In this document: positions 28,706-37,618 of the stretch, in pieces
How positions within the stretch are numbered: the stretch's first letter is position 1
How the letters are laid out: each line of letters starts with the position of its first letter
NCBI GenBank assembly: GCA_910589305.1
Contig: CAJUTV010000013.1
Coordinates: 42,517 to 106,516 of the forward strand
Source: an uncultured Lachnospira sp.
GTDB taxonomy: Bacteria; Bacillota; Clostridia; Lachnospirales; Lachnospiraceae
DNA: 64,000 bases
Reading direction: 5' to 3'
Made by a program: the position numbers and the translations under genes
Notes under the pieces: model-generated
What the model saw: the letters and a program-made list of their open reading frames with translations, nothing else
Databases searched by the model: none
What the model was told of the DNA's origin: nothing

Positions 28706-28782
28706 AAAAACCTCCCAGAAAATACAATATTAAATACCGATATAAAACCGATAACTAATGATTGCCCAATCTGGAAGGTTTT
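28706..28782 (-). promoter_or_regulatory. Inverted repeat covering the ywmB-like ribosome binding site
   Basis: On the minus strand AAAACCTTCCAGA (28770-28782) can pair with TCTGGGAGGTTTT (28707-28719), 13 bp with one G-U, enclosing ~50 nt. The second arm contains the GGGAGG ribosome binding site and ends in TTTTT just before ATG. It can act as the atp operon terminator, as an RBS-masking structure, or both. Confidence 0.6.
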
Positions 28783-28833
28783 ATTCAACTTCTTCAAGTC
28801 ACAATATAAACAATTTTATGCCATAGTTCAAAA

Positions 28834-29232
28834 TCAATCTACTGCACCAAGTCTTGCCAGAGAACGTTTTAATGCTAATTCTGCCCTCATCATATTGATA
28901 TTGGCATCTCCGCTCTTTAGCCTTCTTTCTGCTCTTATCCTTGCTTCATTTGCTCTATTGACATCAATTTCTTCTGGCCATTCAGCCACCTCTGCCAATA
29001 CTGTTACTTTATCTTTTAAAATTTCAACAATTCCACCATGAACAGCCGCTTTTTTTGTACCACTCTCCTCATGGATAGTCATAACACACGGCACTAAAAC
29101 CGATGTCAGTGGAATATGCTCGGCATACACGCCGATTTCGCCCTCACTTGTTGCCAATTCTACCATAGACACTTCACTTTGATAAAATTGTCTGTCTGGC
29201 GTATTTACTATCAACATAAATTTATCGGCCAT
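28834..29232 (-). CDS. atpC: ATP synthase epsilon subunit
   Basis: Epsilon subunit of the F1 central stalk, which couples rotation and inhibits ATP hydrolysis. The 132 residues show the N-terminal beta-sandwich (LIVNTPDRQFYQSEV, TSEGEIGVYAEHIPL) and the C-terminal two-helix part with ANEARIRAERRL. Start is ATG at 29232, since GAGGTG lies 6 nt before it; the longer frame starts at 29241 within that site. It is the last atp gene. Confidence 0.96.
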   Translation of the reverse strand: MADKFMLIVNTPDRQFYQSEVSMVELATSEGEIGVYAEHIPLTSVLVPCVMTIHEESGTKKAAVHGGIVEILKDKVTVLAEVAEWPEEIDVNRANEARIRAERRLKSGDANINMMRAELALKRSLARLGAVD

Positions 29233-29243
29233 GCTCATCACCT

Positions 29244-30635
29244 CTACTTTGTCTTGGCAAGAACATCATCGATATTTCCACAATTCAAGAAATAACTTTC
29301 TGGAATCTCATCATACTTTCCTTCAATAATTTCCTTAAAGCCTTGAATAGTCTCATTAATTGGAACATATCTTCCCTCAAGTCCTGTAAACTGGCCTGCT
29401 ACGAAGAATGGCTGTGATAGAAATCGCTGTATCTTTCTTGCTCTTGAAACGATTAATTTATCATCTTCTGACAATTCGTCCATACCAAGAATTGCAATAA
29501 TATCCTGCAATTCTTTATATTTTTGTAAAATCTCCTGCACAGCACGGGCAACATTATAATGTTCTTCACCTACAATTCTTGGGTCAAGAATCCTTGAAGA
29601 AGACTCTAATGGGTCTACCGCTGGATAAATACCCAACTCAACAATTGCTCTGGAAAGTACAGTTGTTGCATCCAAATGCGCAAATGTTGTAGCTGGAGCA
29701 GGGTCTGTCAAGTCGTCCGCAGGCACATATACAGCCTGAACCGATGTGATAGAACCATTCTTTGTTGATGTAATACGCTCTTGCAGCGCACCCATCTCTG
29801 TCTGAAGCGTTGGCTGATAACCAACGGCTGATGGCATACGTCCAAGTAAAGCGGAAACTTCTGAACCTGCCTGTGTAAATCGAAAGATATTATCAATAAA
29901 CAACAGCACGTCTTTACCGCCTTCATCACGGAAATACTCTGCCATTGTAAGTCCTGTCAAACCTACTCTCATTCTAGCTCCAGGCGGTTCATTCATCTGT
30001 CCGAATACCATCGTCGTCTTTTCAATAACGCCTGATTCCTTCATTTCATAATAAAGGTCATTACCTTCTCTTGTACGCTCTCCAACACCAGTAAATACAG
30101 AATATCCACCATGCTCTGTAGCAATATTTCGGATAAGTTCCTGAATTAAAACGGTCTTACCAACACCAGCACCACCAAAAAGTCCAATCTTACCGCCCTT
30201 TTGATAAGGACAAAGCAAATCAACTACCTTGATACCAGTCTCTAACATCTCTGTTGATGTTGACTGCTCTTCAAAACTAGGAGCTTTCCTATGAATAGGC
30301 ATATGCTTCTGAACTTTTGGAGCAGGTTTATTATCGATAGGGTCGCCCAAAACATTGAACATTCTGCCCAGTGTGTTCTCACCTACTGGAACAGATATTG
30401 GTTCCCCTGTCGCCTCAGCATCCATACCACGTACAAGTCCGTCCGTAGGTCCCATTGCTATACATCTTACTGTATCATCGCCAAGATGCTGCGCAACTTC
30501 CACTACCAAACATTCACCATTGCTGCGTGTAATATTGATAGCTGAATTAATCTCAGGCAATTCGCTATCTTGAAATTTAATATCCAAAACGGCGCCAATT
30601 ATCTGAGTAATTTTACCAATATTCTTCTCTGCCAT
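29244..30635 (-). CDS. atpD: ATP synthase beta subunit
   Basis: Catalytic F1 subunit. The 463 residues contain Walker A GLFGGAGVGKT (~150), GERTREGNDLY with the catalytic Glu, Walker B VLLFIDNIFRFTQAG, and DDLTDPAPATTFAHLD. ATG at 30635 is chosen because GGAGG lies 5 nt upstream; an in-frame ATG at 30647 overlaps that site. Preceded by atpG, followed within 12 nt by atpC. Confidence 0.98.
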   Translation of the reverse strand: MAEKNIGKITQIIGAVLDIKFQDSELPEINSAINITRSNGECLVVEVAQHLGDDTVRCIAMGPTDGLVRGMDAEATGEPISVPVGENTLGRMFNVLGDPIDNKPAPKVQKHMPIHRKAPSFEEQSTSTEMLETGIKVVDLLCPYQKGGKIGLFGGAGVGKTVLIQELIRNIATEHGGYSVFTGVGERTREGNDLYYEMKESGVIEKTTMVFGQMNEPPGARMRVGLTGLTMAEYFRDEGGKDVLLFIDNIFRFTQAGSEVSALLGRMPSAVGYQPTLQTEMGALQERITSTKNGSITSVQAVYVPADDLTDPAPATTFAHLDATTVLSRAIVELGIYPAVDPLESSSRILDPRIVGEEHYNVARAVQEILQKYKELQDIIAILGMDELSEDDKLIVSRARKIQRFLSQPFFVAGQFTGLEGRYVPINETIQGFKEIIEGKYDEIPESYFLNCGNIDDVLAKTK

Positions 30636-30688
30636 GTTTTCCTCCATATTTTATAAAATCATTATAGAACTATGCAAACTGCATATTA

Positions 30689-31546
30689 TTATTCGATGGC
30701 ATTTGCACCGGATATAATCTCTGTAAGCTCTTGTGTGATTGAGGCTTGACGCGCTCTATTAAACTTCAGAGAAAGACTTGCAATCATATCGTCTGCATTG
30801 CTTGTAGCGTTATCCATAGCCTGCATACGAGCACCATTCTCACTGGCTACAGCCTCAATTAATGCACCATAGACAAGACTTGCGATATACTTTGGAATAA
30901 TCATATCTAAAGCCTCTTCCTCATTTGGCTCATAATTCATAGGCGTATCATCTGTCTGCGCGGTTTTGCCTGCCTCTTCTGGTTCTATCGGAAGAAGCTT
31001 GATAAGCTGCGGCACATGAACTACTGTATTCTTAAAAGCGGTATATGCAAGATAAATTTCACCAATCTCTCCCTCTGTAAAAGCCCTTAACACTTCATCA
31101 CAAATCTCTTTTGCATCGGTGTATAACGGTTCATTGATTACATCAGAATAATCTGCTTTCATCGCATATCCTTTTCGTTCAAGAAGTTCTCTGCCCTTCC
31201 TGCCTATTGAGTAAATACAAGCATTCTCTTTAGCGATATCACTATTTGTAATAAGCTTTACAATATTAGAATTATAACCGCCTGCAAGACCTCTGTTTGC
31301 TGTAATCGTAATAATTGCTTTCTTATCCGATTCTCCTGCCTTCAAATATTTATGATTGATGTTGCCAGACTTTGCAAGGATATTGCTTACAGTCTCATAC
31401 ATCAAATCAAAATATGGTTTTGTATTCTCTGCCTTACCTTTTGCTTTCTGCAGCTTTACAGTGGAAACGAGCTTCATGGCTTTGGTAATCTGACCAGTAC
31501 TTTGAATACTGTCTCTACGTCTTTTTATGTCTCTCATTGAGGCCAT
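30689..31546 (-). CDS. atpG: ATP synthase gamma subunit
   Basis: Central rotor shaft of F1, 285 residues. Conserved N-terminal MRDIKRRRDSIQSTGQITKAMKLVS and C-terminal EAVASENGARMQAMDNATSNA helix identify it. The middle has a short acidic insert (DTPMNYEPNEEEALD, residues ~205-220) that is typical of clostridial forms. GGAGG precedes ATG by 9 nt. Confidence 0.97.
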   Translation of the reverse strand: MASMRDIKRRRDSIQSTGQITKAMKLVSTVKLQKAKGKAENTKPYFDLMYETVSNILAKSGNINHKYLKAGESDKKAIITITANRGLAGGYNSNIVKLITNSDIAKENACIYSIGRKGRELLERKGYAMKADYSDVINEPLYTDAKEICDEVLRAFTEGEIGEIYLAYTAFKNTVVHVPQLIKLLPIEPEEAGKTAQTDDTPMNYEPNEEEALDMIIPKYIASLVYGALIEAVASENGARMQAMDNATSNADDMIASLSLKFNRARQASITQELTEIISGANAIE

Positions 31547-31572
31547 AATCCATTACCTCCATTCCACCGCTC

Positions 31573-33078
31573 TTACTTGAATGTCTTTTTAAACTCTTCA
31601 ATGGCGCTAATTAATAACTTTTCTGTATCCTCGTCAAGTACCTTTGTCTTTGCAATACTTTCTGGTATCTGTGGATACTTTGTGTCAATAAAATCAAACA
31701 ACCCATCTTGGAATGTAAGAATTTTGTCAACAGGAATATCTATAACATATTTTTTTGTCACAGCATATATAATTATTACTTGATACTCAACTGGCATTGG
31801 CTTGTACTGTGGCTGCTTTAACATCTCTTTTACGCGTTCGCCCTGTGCAAGCTTTTCCTTTGTATCAGCATCCAGTTCTGAACCAAACTGTGCAAACGAA
31901 GCAAGTTCTCTGTACTGTGCCAAATCAACTCGAATAGGAGCAGCTATCTTTTTCATCGCTTTAATCTGTGCCGCACCTCCAACTCGCGATACAGACAAAC
32001 CAGCATTAACGGCAGGTCTAAAGCCTGAATTAAACATTTCTGTCTCAAGATATATCTGTCCATCTGTGATAGAAATAACATTTGTAGGAATATATGCCGA
32101 AACATCACCCGCTTGTGTCTCAATAATTGGTAAAGCAGTTAATGAACCTCCACCATATTCATCAGACATTCTTGCTGCTCTCTCAAGAAGTCTTGAATGG
32201 AGATAAAATACATCACCAGGATAAGCCTCACGTCCAGGCGGTCTTTTAAGAAGCAAGGATAATGTACGATATGCTGTAGCATGTTTACTTAAATCATCAT
32301 AAACAACCAACACATCTTTTCCTTGTTCCATCCATTCCTCACCAATTGCACAACCCGCATATGGAGCGATATATTGCAATGGAGCAAGCTCACTGGCTGT
32401 TGAAGCAACAACCGTTGTATAACTCATCGCACCATATTCTTCTAATGTACTTACAATGCTTGCAACTGTCGATGCTTTCTGACCAATAGCAACATATATA
32501 CAGTTTACATTTTGACCTTTTTGATTAATAATCGTATCAATTGCAATTGCAGTTTTACCCGTCTGACGGTCTCCGATAATTAACTCTCTTTGACCTCTTC
32601 CAATAGGAATCATGGCATCGATAGCCTTGATACCTGTCTGAAGTGGTGTATCAACGGACTTTCTTGTAATAACACCTGACGCAACTCTTTCAATCTGACG
32701 AAACTTATCAGTATTGATAGGTCCTTTGCCATCTATAGGCTGCCCTAATGCATTAACAACTCTACCAACCATAGCATCGCCAACAGGAACTTCTACAACA
32801 CGTCCTGTTGTCTTTACGGTATCACCTTCGTTGATGTTGCGCGAATCACCTAACAAAACGGCACCAACATTGTCCTCCTCAAGATTGAGAATCATGCCGT
32901 ATACTTCTCCCGGAAATTCGAGCAATTCACCCTGCATGGCCTTCTCCAGACCATGTATACGCGCGATACCATCTGCAACCTGAATAACCGTACCAACATC
33001 GGACACTTCAAGTTCGGTAGAATATCTTTTTATCTGCTCTTTTATCACAGAGCTGATTTCTTCCGGTCTCAAATTCAT
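31573..33078 (-). CDS. atpA: ATP synthase alpha subunit
   Basis: Non-catalytic nucleotide-binding F1 subunit. It shows P-loop IGDRQTGKTAIA near 170, VVYDDLSKHA, and LLKRPPGREAYPGDVFYLHSRLLERAA. ATG at 33078 (MNLRPEEISSVIKEQI) gives the usual 501 residues; the upstream extension to 33123 overlaps atpH and lacks family similarity. An AGAGGG lies 12 nt upstream. Confidence 0.98.
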   Translation of the reverse strand: MNLRPEEISSVIKEQIKRYSTELEVSDVGTVIQVADGIARIHGLEKAMQGELLEFPGEVYGMILNLEEDNVGAVLLGDSRNINEGDTVKTTGRVVEVPVGDAMVGRVVNALGQPIDGKGPINTDKFRQIERVASGVITRKSVDTPLQTGIKAIDAMIPIGRGQRELIIGDRQTGKTAIAIDTIINQKGQNVNCIYVAIGQKASTVASIVSTLEEYGAMSYTTVVASTASELAPLQYIAPYAGCAIGEEWMEQGKDVLVVYDDLSKHATAYRTLSLLLKRPPGREAYPGDVFYLHSRLLERAARMSDEYGGGSLTALPIIETQAGDVSAYIPTNVISITDGQIYLETEMFNSGFRPAVNAGLSVSRVGGAAQIKAMKKIAAPIRVDLAQYRELASFAQFGSELDADTKEKLAQGERVKEMLKQPQYKPMPVEYQVIIIYAVTKKYVIDIPVDKILTFQDGLFDFIDTKYPQIPESIAKTKVLDEDTEKLLISAIEEFKKTFK

Positions 33079-33115
33079 GGAGCAAACGCACCCTCTTTCT
33101 ATTAAATGTATAAGC

Positions 33116-33664
33116 TTACACAAGCTGAATTTTTTTTAGCTGTTTTGCAAGCTCATCTAATTTTGTTTTAATACTGCTGTCTACTACTCTATCGCCAATT
33201 CTGATAACCATACCGCCAATAATGGATGAATCCACATCATAATGCATCTGAAAATCCTTATATTTGGTAGTGGCTAATAGTTTTGTTACTACATTCTCTT
33301 TCTGAACATCAGTAAGAGGCGTCGCTGTTGTGACAAACGCAATGCCAATCTTTTTATATTCAAGCACCTTGTCACAAAAATAATACAGAGCTTCGACTAT
33401 ATTTTGCTGACGGTCTTTTGATACCATAATCATAAGAAAACCGGTCAGATTTTTTGACACAAAACTGCCAAAAACACTCTCTAAAAATTTTTCTTTTTCT
33501 TCTTTATCAATTTTTGGATGATTCAATAATTTGTTTAGCTCGCTGTTATCTTCAAATGCTTTAAGAACCACTAAAACTTCGTCATACAGCGCATCGATTT
33601 TTGATTCTTCAAGTGCGAGCTCAAATAATGCATCACCATACGTTGTTGCTGCTAACTTAGCCAT
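33116..33664 (-). CDS. atpH: ATP synthase delta subunit
   Basis: Peripheral-stalk subunit linking F1 to F0, 182 residues. Conserved N-terminal YGDALFELALEE and C-terminal DSSIIGGMVIRIGDRVVDSSIKTKLDELAKQL. Its ATG lies inside the end of atpF (13-nt overlap), so translation is coupled. Confidence 0.96.
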   Translation of the reverse strand: MAKLAATTYGDALFELALEESKIDALYDEVLVVLKAFEDNSELNKLLNHPKIDKEEKEKFLESVFGSFVSKNLTGFLMIMVSKDRQQNIVEALYYFCDKVLEYKKIGIAFVTTATPLTDVQKENVVTKLLATTKYKDFQMHYDVDSSIIGGMVIRIGDRVVDSSIKTKLDELAKQLKKIQLV

Positions 33665-34206
33665 GTGTTCTCACCCATTTCATTTAAAGTCTGCTCAATA
33701 AGCCTCTGGCTGTCTGCTTCATTGATAGAAGCTGCGACCACCTTTGCTGCCATAAGCTGTGATACAGCAATAATCTGCTGCTTTACCTCGTCGGCTGCTT
33801 TTTGTTTCTCAAGTTCGGCTTCTGTGTTTGCTCTTGCAATAATTCTGGCAGCTTCCTGCTTTGCTTCATCAACAATCTTCTGCTCATTATGTTTTGCAAC
33901 ACGTCTTGCCTCGCTTAATATACTTTCAGCCTCCTGTCTCGCTGCTTTAAGCTTTTCTTCATACTCCTGCTTTAAAGCCTGTGCCTGCCTCTTATCAGCC
34001 TCCGCATTCTCCCTGTCACTCGTTATCTTATCCTGACGCTTCTTCAACATATTTCTTACAGGATTAAATAATATAAATGATAACAACAAAAATAATACGA
34101 ATACATTAATAGCTGTAATAGCCGCATCAAAAAGGAGCTGTGGATCCAATCCAAAAAGTCGGCCATCATCTGCGAGAACCACAAATGTACTTCCTATGGA
34201 ACCCAA
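33652..34206 (-). CDS. atpF: ATP synthase F0 subunit b
   Basis: Peripheral-stalk b subunit, 184 residues: one membrane helix (residues ~27-47, ending FILFNPVRNMLKKR) and a long charged coiled coil rich in Ala, Glu, Lys and Gln. The start is TTG at 34206 with AGGAGG 8 nt upstream, giving MGSIGSTFVVL. It overlaps atpH. Confidence 0.95.
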   Translation of the reverse strand: MGSIGSTFVVLADDGRLFGLDPQLLFDAAITAINVFVLFLLLSFILFNPVRNMLKKRQDKITSDRENAEADKRQAQALKQEYEEKLKAARQEAESILSEARRVAKHNEQKIVDEAKQEAARIIARANTEAELEKQKAADEVKQQIIAVSQLMAAKVVAASINEADSQRLIEQTLNEMGENTWLS

Positions 34207-34249
34207 TTCTTTTGCCTCCTTTCTACAATCTCAATATTTTTTTAATCCA

Positions 34250-34504
34250 TCAACCGAATGGCTTTACAAACATTAAGATGATAGCTACGGCAAAGCCATA
34301 AAGACCAGTTGTCTCGGCAACAGCCTGCCCAAGTAACATAGTAGATGTAATTGCAGACTTTGCGCCCGGATTACGTCCAACAGCAGAAGCACCATGACCT
34401 GCTGCAATACCCTGACCAATACCAGGTCCAACACCTGCAATCATTGCGATACCAGCACCAATTGCTGACATAGCTGAAATAAATTCCTGTCCACTAATAT
34501 TCAT
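34250..34504 (-). CDS. atpE: ATP synthase F0 subunit c with Na+-type residues
   Basis: Ring-forming proteolipid of 84 residues with two membrane helices. Helix 1 contains GVGPGIGQGIAAG with the Gln known from Na+-binding c rings; helix 2 contains LLGQAVAETTGLYGF with the essential Glu followed by Thr. This Gln/Glu-Ser(Thr) pattern is established for Na+-translocating synthases such as those of Ilyobacter and Acetobacterium, so Na+ coupling is predicted. ATG at 34504 has GGAGG 8 nt upstream; the longer frame runs back into atpB. Confidence 0.96.
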   Translation of the reverse strand: MNISGQEFISAMSAIGAGIAMIAGVGPGIGQGIAAGHGASAVGRNPGAKSAITSTMLLGQAVAETTGLYGFAVAIILMFVKPFG

Positions 34505-34563
34505 TTTTTCATTCCTCCATTTTAAATTATTTTGCTGAATCCATATTCGAGCAGTTGTTATCA

Positions 34564-35295
34564 CTACTCATCAGCAATTTTGTCGTTCACATAGACCATT
34601 GTCAACATACAAAATACGTATGCCTGAATACAACCTGAGAACAAATCAAAATAAGCATGCAGAACTGCCGGATAAGCCACCGTAAAAGGCTTTAGCAAGT
34701 CATAAATCAAGCCCATAAGAACTGTTCCTGACATAATATTACCAAACAAACGCAATGAAAGCGACAGTGGAACGGCAAATTCTCCAATCACATTGATTGG
34801 GAACAAAAACCAAATTGGCTGAAACAGTGCTGTAAAATGCTTTCCTTTATTTTTCTTAATACCATTAAAATGGATAAGAAAAAAAGTAATCAAGCCTAAC
34901 GACAATGTTACGCCATAATCTGCTGTTGGTGGCCTTAACCCAAATAGACCAGCAATGTTGGAAATAATCAGAAACAAAAACAAGGTTGATAAGTAATTTA
35001 CAAACTTGCTTGTATTCTTTCCCATAAGTCCTTCCACCATAGTCTGTAGCATCTCAACAATCAATTCGATTATATTCATAAACATTCCAGGTGTATCTTC
35101 TGAATTGACTTTGTTCAGCTTGATTCTGGCAATAACAGCCACTATCAATATGAACACAGACACAATCAGCAATGCCACATGCGTGGTATTGAGATGAAAT
35201 TCATAATCCATACCTGGAAGCTTAAACGAAAATAACGACTTAATCATAAAGCTGCTATCACATGCCACCATCGGGGCAACACTTACGCTTCCCAC
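34564..35295 (-). CDS. atpB: ATP synthase F0 subunit a
   Basis: Membrane subunit a that forms the ion path with the c ring. Five to six membrane segments are visible, with the conserved Arg in LSLSLRLFGNIMSG (~residue 173) and GCIQAYVFCMLTMVYV near the C-terminus. The likely start is GTG at 35295 with AAGGAGG 9 nt upstream; the GTG at 35304 abuts the ribosome binding site. 243 residues. Confidence 0.95.
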   Translation of the reverse strand: MGSVSVAPMVACDSSFMIKSLFSFKLPGMDYEFHLNTTHVALLIVSVFILIVAVIARIKLNKVNSEDTPGMFMNIIELIVEMLQTMVEGLMGKNTSKFVNYLSTLFLFLIISNIAGLFGLRPPTADYGVTLSLGLITFFLIHFNGIKKNKGKHFTALFQPIWFLFPINVIGEFAVPLSLSLRLFGNIMSGTVLMGLIYDLLKPFTVAYPAVLHAYFDLFSGCIQAYVFCMLTMVYVNDKIADE

Positions 35296-35312
35296 ACTTC
35301 TCACCCTCCTTT

Positions 35313-35705
35313 TTAAAATATTTTGGATGAAATTCTGTTAGTAATCGGCTGTAAATATGCCGACACTTTCATAGCAAACATTCCTACTAATGCTGCAAGC
35401 AAATCACCTATATTAAAGTAATATAATGCTGCAAAGACCAATATCATAACTGCAAGCCTGATAAAGTATCCTATCAATAACACTTTCGTTGTGTTTACCT
35501 TTCCATACACCACTTCTCGAATCCGATAACTCATATGCAATGAAGCAAAACCTGCATAGAGAACGCCTGCAAAAAAACCGACAGCATAAATCATTGGATT
35601 TGGAAAAACTAAAAATATAACAATTTCTCCAAGTACGAGGTATAACATATCAATGAAAAAAATTTGCGGCAATGCCTCATTTAATGATTTTATCTTCTCT
35701 ATCAA
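35313..35705 (-). CDS. ATP synthase subunit I (AtpI-like)
   Basis: A 130-residue, four-helix membrane protein at the head of the atp operon, the place of AtpI, which helps assemble the c ring or import cations. It shows FFIDMLYLVLGEIVIFLVF, FAGVLYAGFASLHMSYRIREVV and GYFIRLAVMILVFAALYYF. Start is TTG at 35705, fixed by AGGAGG 6 nt upstream; the longer frame covers the AtpZ-like gene in another frame. It overlaps the end of that gene by 29 nt. Confidence 0.85.
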   Translation of the reverse strand: MIEKIKSLNEALPQIFFIDMLYLVLGEIVIFLVFPNPMIYAVGFFAGVLYAGFASLHMSYRIREVVYGKVNTTKVLLIGYFIRLAVMILVFAALYYFNIGDLLAALVGMFAMKVSAYLQPITNRISSKIF

Positions 35706-35988
35706 TGTCTGCCTCCTGTTCTGCCCTTTCGACCTTACGCTTAATATCTTCTTCCAATTGTTTTTGACGCCTTGCCTCATCACGCTTAATAATGCTCATT
35801 ACTAAAACATAAGCATTTCTTCCGCCTGCTAGCATACCAAGAACCATAAGCGGAATGGTAAACCATGTGTCAAACTTTCCATCAAGCCATACACCTAATG
35901 CAACGCACACAAATAAAGGTACCATAACACTTAATGCCACCTGTGATATCAAAACAATATTGCGATATTCAGTCTTTTCATGGCTCAT
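35677..35988 (-). CDS. AtpZ/AtpI family protein
   Basis: First gene of the ATP synthase operon, 103 residues: two membrane helices (ISQVALSVMVPLFVCVALGVWLD and FTIPLMVLGMLAGGRNAYVLV) and a charged C-terminal helix (RRQKQLEEDIKRKVERAEQEAD). This matches the AtpZ/AtpI family (DUF-type F0F1 assembly factor). ATG at 35988 has GGAAGG 8 nt upstream. Confidence 0.88.
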   Translation of the reverse strand: MSHEKTEYRNIVLISQVALSVMVPLFVCVALGVWLDGKFDTWFTIPLMVLGMLAGGRNAYVLVMSIIKRDEARRQKQLEEDIKRKVERAEQEADIDREDKIIK

Positions 35989-36019
35989 CGTTGTATCCTT
36001 CCAAATGATGTTTATCAAT

Positions 36020-36048
36020 ATAATATCATTTCTTCTTAAAAAAGTCTA
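36020..36048 (-). promoter_or_regulatory. Probable promoter of the ATP synthase operon
   Basis: TAGACT (36043-36048), 17-nt spacer, TATTAT (36020-36025) on the minus strand, about 30 nt before the AtpZ-like start. Two mismatches to the consensus -35, so moderate confidence. Confidence 0.5.
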
Positions 36049-36226
36049 TTCAATTTCATATATTTCATTCTCAATACAACAAAATATTATTTGCCACATA
36101 TCTTGAATTTATCGCTGCTTATTGATATAATCTTAAAAACCCGCAAAATCTCAATTTTATGCGGAAAATGATGATTTACACTTGCAGTTTAAGATTTACA
36201 AGTATTAGAAAGGAATGGTGAATTGT

Positions 36227-36700
36227 ATGGCAGTTTTATATCGCAAGAGACTGATACCAAATGAAATCATAGAGCTAAAAGACGATAAAATATTATTTCG
36301 TGATGAAAACTATGTCATTACAAAATGGAATACCATTCGTCCTAAAAGTGAATTTTCTCATGGAATATCTATTTACTGTATAAATGAAGGCTGGAAAATA
36401 AGTAAATTCTTTGACACTAATAATCATTTGATATATACATATTGTGATATTATTGACACTTCTTACAACCATGCTAGTGACACTTATATATTTACAGATT
36501 TACTGGCTGATGTAATTATTGAAAACTCTGGTCTTGTCCGTGTCGTTGACTTAGATGAACTTGCCGATGCCTGTGCTTCGGGCAGTATCACAAACAACAT
36601 GTTAGTCTCTGCCCTCCACAAGCTAAACGCACTCCTTGAACTGATATACAACAAGCAAATACAAACATTTATTGACCGTTTAGAACAGGCAGAACCTTAA
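36227..36700 (+). CDS. DUF402 domain protein
   Basis: A 157-residue cytosolic protein with the DUF402 pattern: LYRKRLIPNEIIELKDD, HGISIYCINEGWKISKFFD, YTYCDIIDTSY and YIFTDLLADVIIENSGLVRVVDLDEL. Some DUF402 members are nucleoside tri/diphosphatases with conserved Asp residues, several of which are present (YCDI, TDLLADV, VVDLDEL), so a phosphatase role is possible but unproven. The start at 36227 follows the family; an AAAGGA lies 12 nt upstream. Its stop lies in a terminator stem shared with the convergent dCMP deaminase. Confidence 0.8.
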   Translation: MAVLYRKRLIPNEIIELKDDKILFRDENYVITKWNTIRPKSEFSHGISIYCINEGWKISKFFDTNNHLIYTYCDIIDTSYNHASDTYIFTDLLADVIIENSGLVRVVDLDELADACASGSITNNMLVSALHKLNALLELIYNKQIQTFIDRLEQAEP

Positions 36701-36731
36701 ACTTCAATGTTTAAGGTTCTACCTGTTTTTT
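36684..36731. terminator. Bidirectional terminator overlapping both convergent gene ends
   Basis: AACAGG-AGAACCTTAAAC (36684-36702) pairs with GTTTAAGGTTCT-CCTGTT (36709-36727), an 18-bp stem with one mismatch and a 6-nt loop, followed by T runs in both directions. Both stop codons (36697-36700) are inside the stem. Confidence 0.85.
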
Positions 36732-37182
36732 GATATTGATAAAAGTGGATACCTGCTGCCTTAAACATACGCTTTGACGCCAAAACTGCCGCTGTATCTG
36801 CATATTTATCATTCTCATAGACAACCGTTTTAATACCAGACTGAATAATAGCTTTTGCACACTCATTACATGGAAATAAGGTCACATATATTTTTGCATT
36901 ATCAAGACTGCCGCCCCGATAATTTAAAATGGCATTCAACTCACCATGTGCTATATACATATATTTAATATCGATTTCTTCCCCTTCTCTTGCCCAAGGA
37001 AACTCATCATCTGAACATCCTATCGGAAATCCATTATACCCCATTGACAAAATTTTATTATCATTGCTGACAATACAAGCCCCAACTTGTGTATTGGGGT
37101 CTTTCGAGCGCATGGCAGACATTTTTGCCACGCCCATAAAATACTCATCCCATGATATGTAATCCTCTCTTTTACCGCTCAT
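36697..37182 (-). CDS. Deoxycytidylate (dCMP) deaminase
   Basis: Zinc enzyme converting dCMP to dUMP for thymidylate synthesis. Of 161 residues, the motif HGELNAIL holds the zinc His and catalytic Glu (usual form HAE; here Gly replaces Ala) and PCNECAKAI the two zinc Cys. SKDPNTQVGACIV and MGYNGFPIG complete the family pattern. ATG at 37182 lies 1 nt after the rpiB stop and uses AAGAGGA within the end of rpiB; the longer frame is inside rpiB. Confidence 0.92.
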   Translation of the reverse strand: MSGKREDYISWDEYFMGVAKMSAMRSKDPNTQVGACIVSNDNKILSMGYNGFPIGCSDDEFPWAREGEEIDIKYMYIAHGELNAILNYRGGSLDNAKIYVTLFPCNECAKAIIQSGIKTVVYENDKYADTAAVLASKRMFKAAGIHFYQYQKTGRTLNIEV

Positions 37183-37183
37183 C

Positions 37184-37618
37184 TTATTCCTCTTCCTCAA
37201 GCATAGCAATTCTTCTCTTATGTCTTTCGCTCTGTGAAAACTCCGCACCTAAAAATGTATCCACGATACGAAGTGCCAATTCTGAACCAACAACTCTAGC
37301 GCCGATACATAACACATTAGAATCATTATGTTCTCTTGTTACCTGAGCGCTAAAACAATCACCGCACAATGCTGCTCTTATTCCCTTTACTTTGTTAGCA
37401 GCAATACTCATTCCAATGCCTGTCCCGCATAAAAGTATTCCAAGCTCACACTCTCCTGATAAGACAGCATCCGTCACTTTATGTGCATAAATGGGATAAT
37501 CACAAGACTCATTTGTATTGCAACCAAAATCTTTATATACAACTCCTTTCTTATCCAAATGCTCCTTAAGCTGATTTTTTAAATCCAACGCTCCATGGTC
37601 ACATCCTATTGCTATCAT
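37184..37618 (-). CDS. rpiB: Ribose 5-phosphate isomerase B
   Basis: Interconverts ribulose 5-phosphate and ribose 5-phosphate. The 144 residues match RpiB: IGCDHGALDLKNQL at the N-terminus, DYPIYAHKV, and the catalytic LLCGTGIGMSIAANKVKGIRAA with its Cys near residue 65. It lies immediately downstream of the phosphatase gene. The run sua5-phosphatase-rpiB is also found in Bacillus (ywlC-ywlE-ywlF). Confidence 0.96.
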   Translation of the reverse strand: MIAIGCDHGALDLKNQLKEHLDKKGVVYKDFGCNTNESCDYPIYAHKVTDAVLSGECELGILLCGTGIGMSIAANKVKGIRAALCGDCFSAQVTREHNDSNVLCIGARVVGSELALRIVDTFLGAEFSQSERHKRRIAMLEEEE

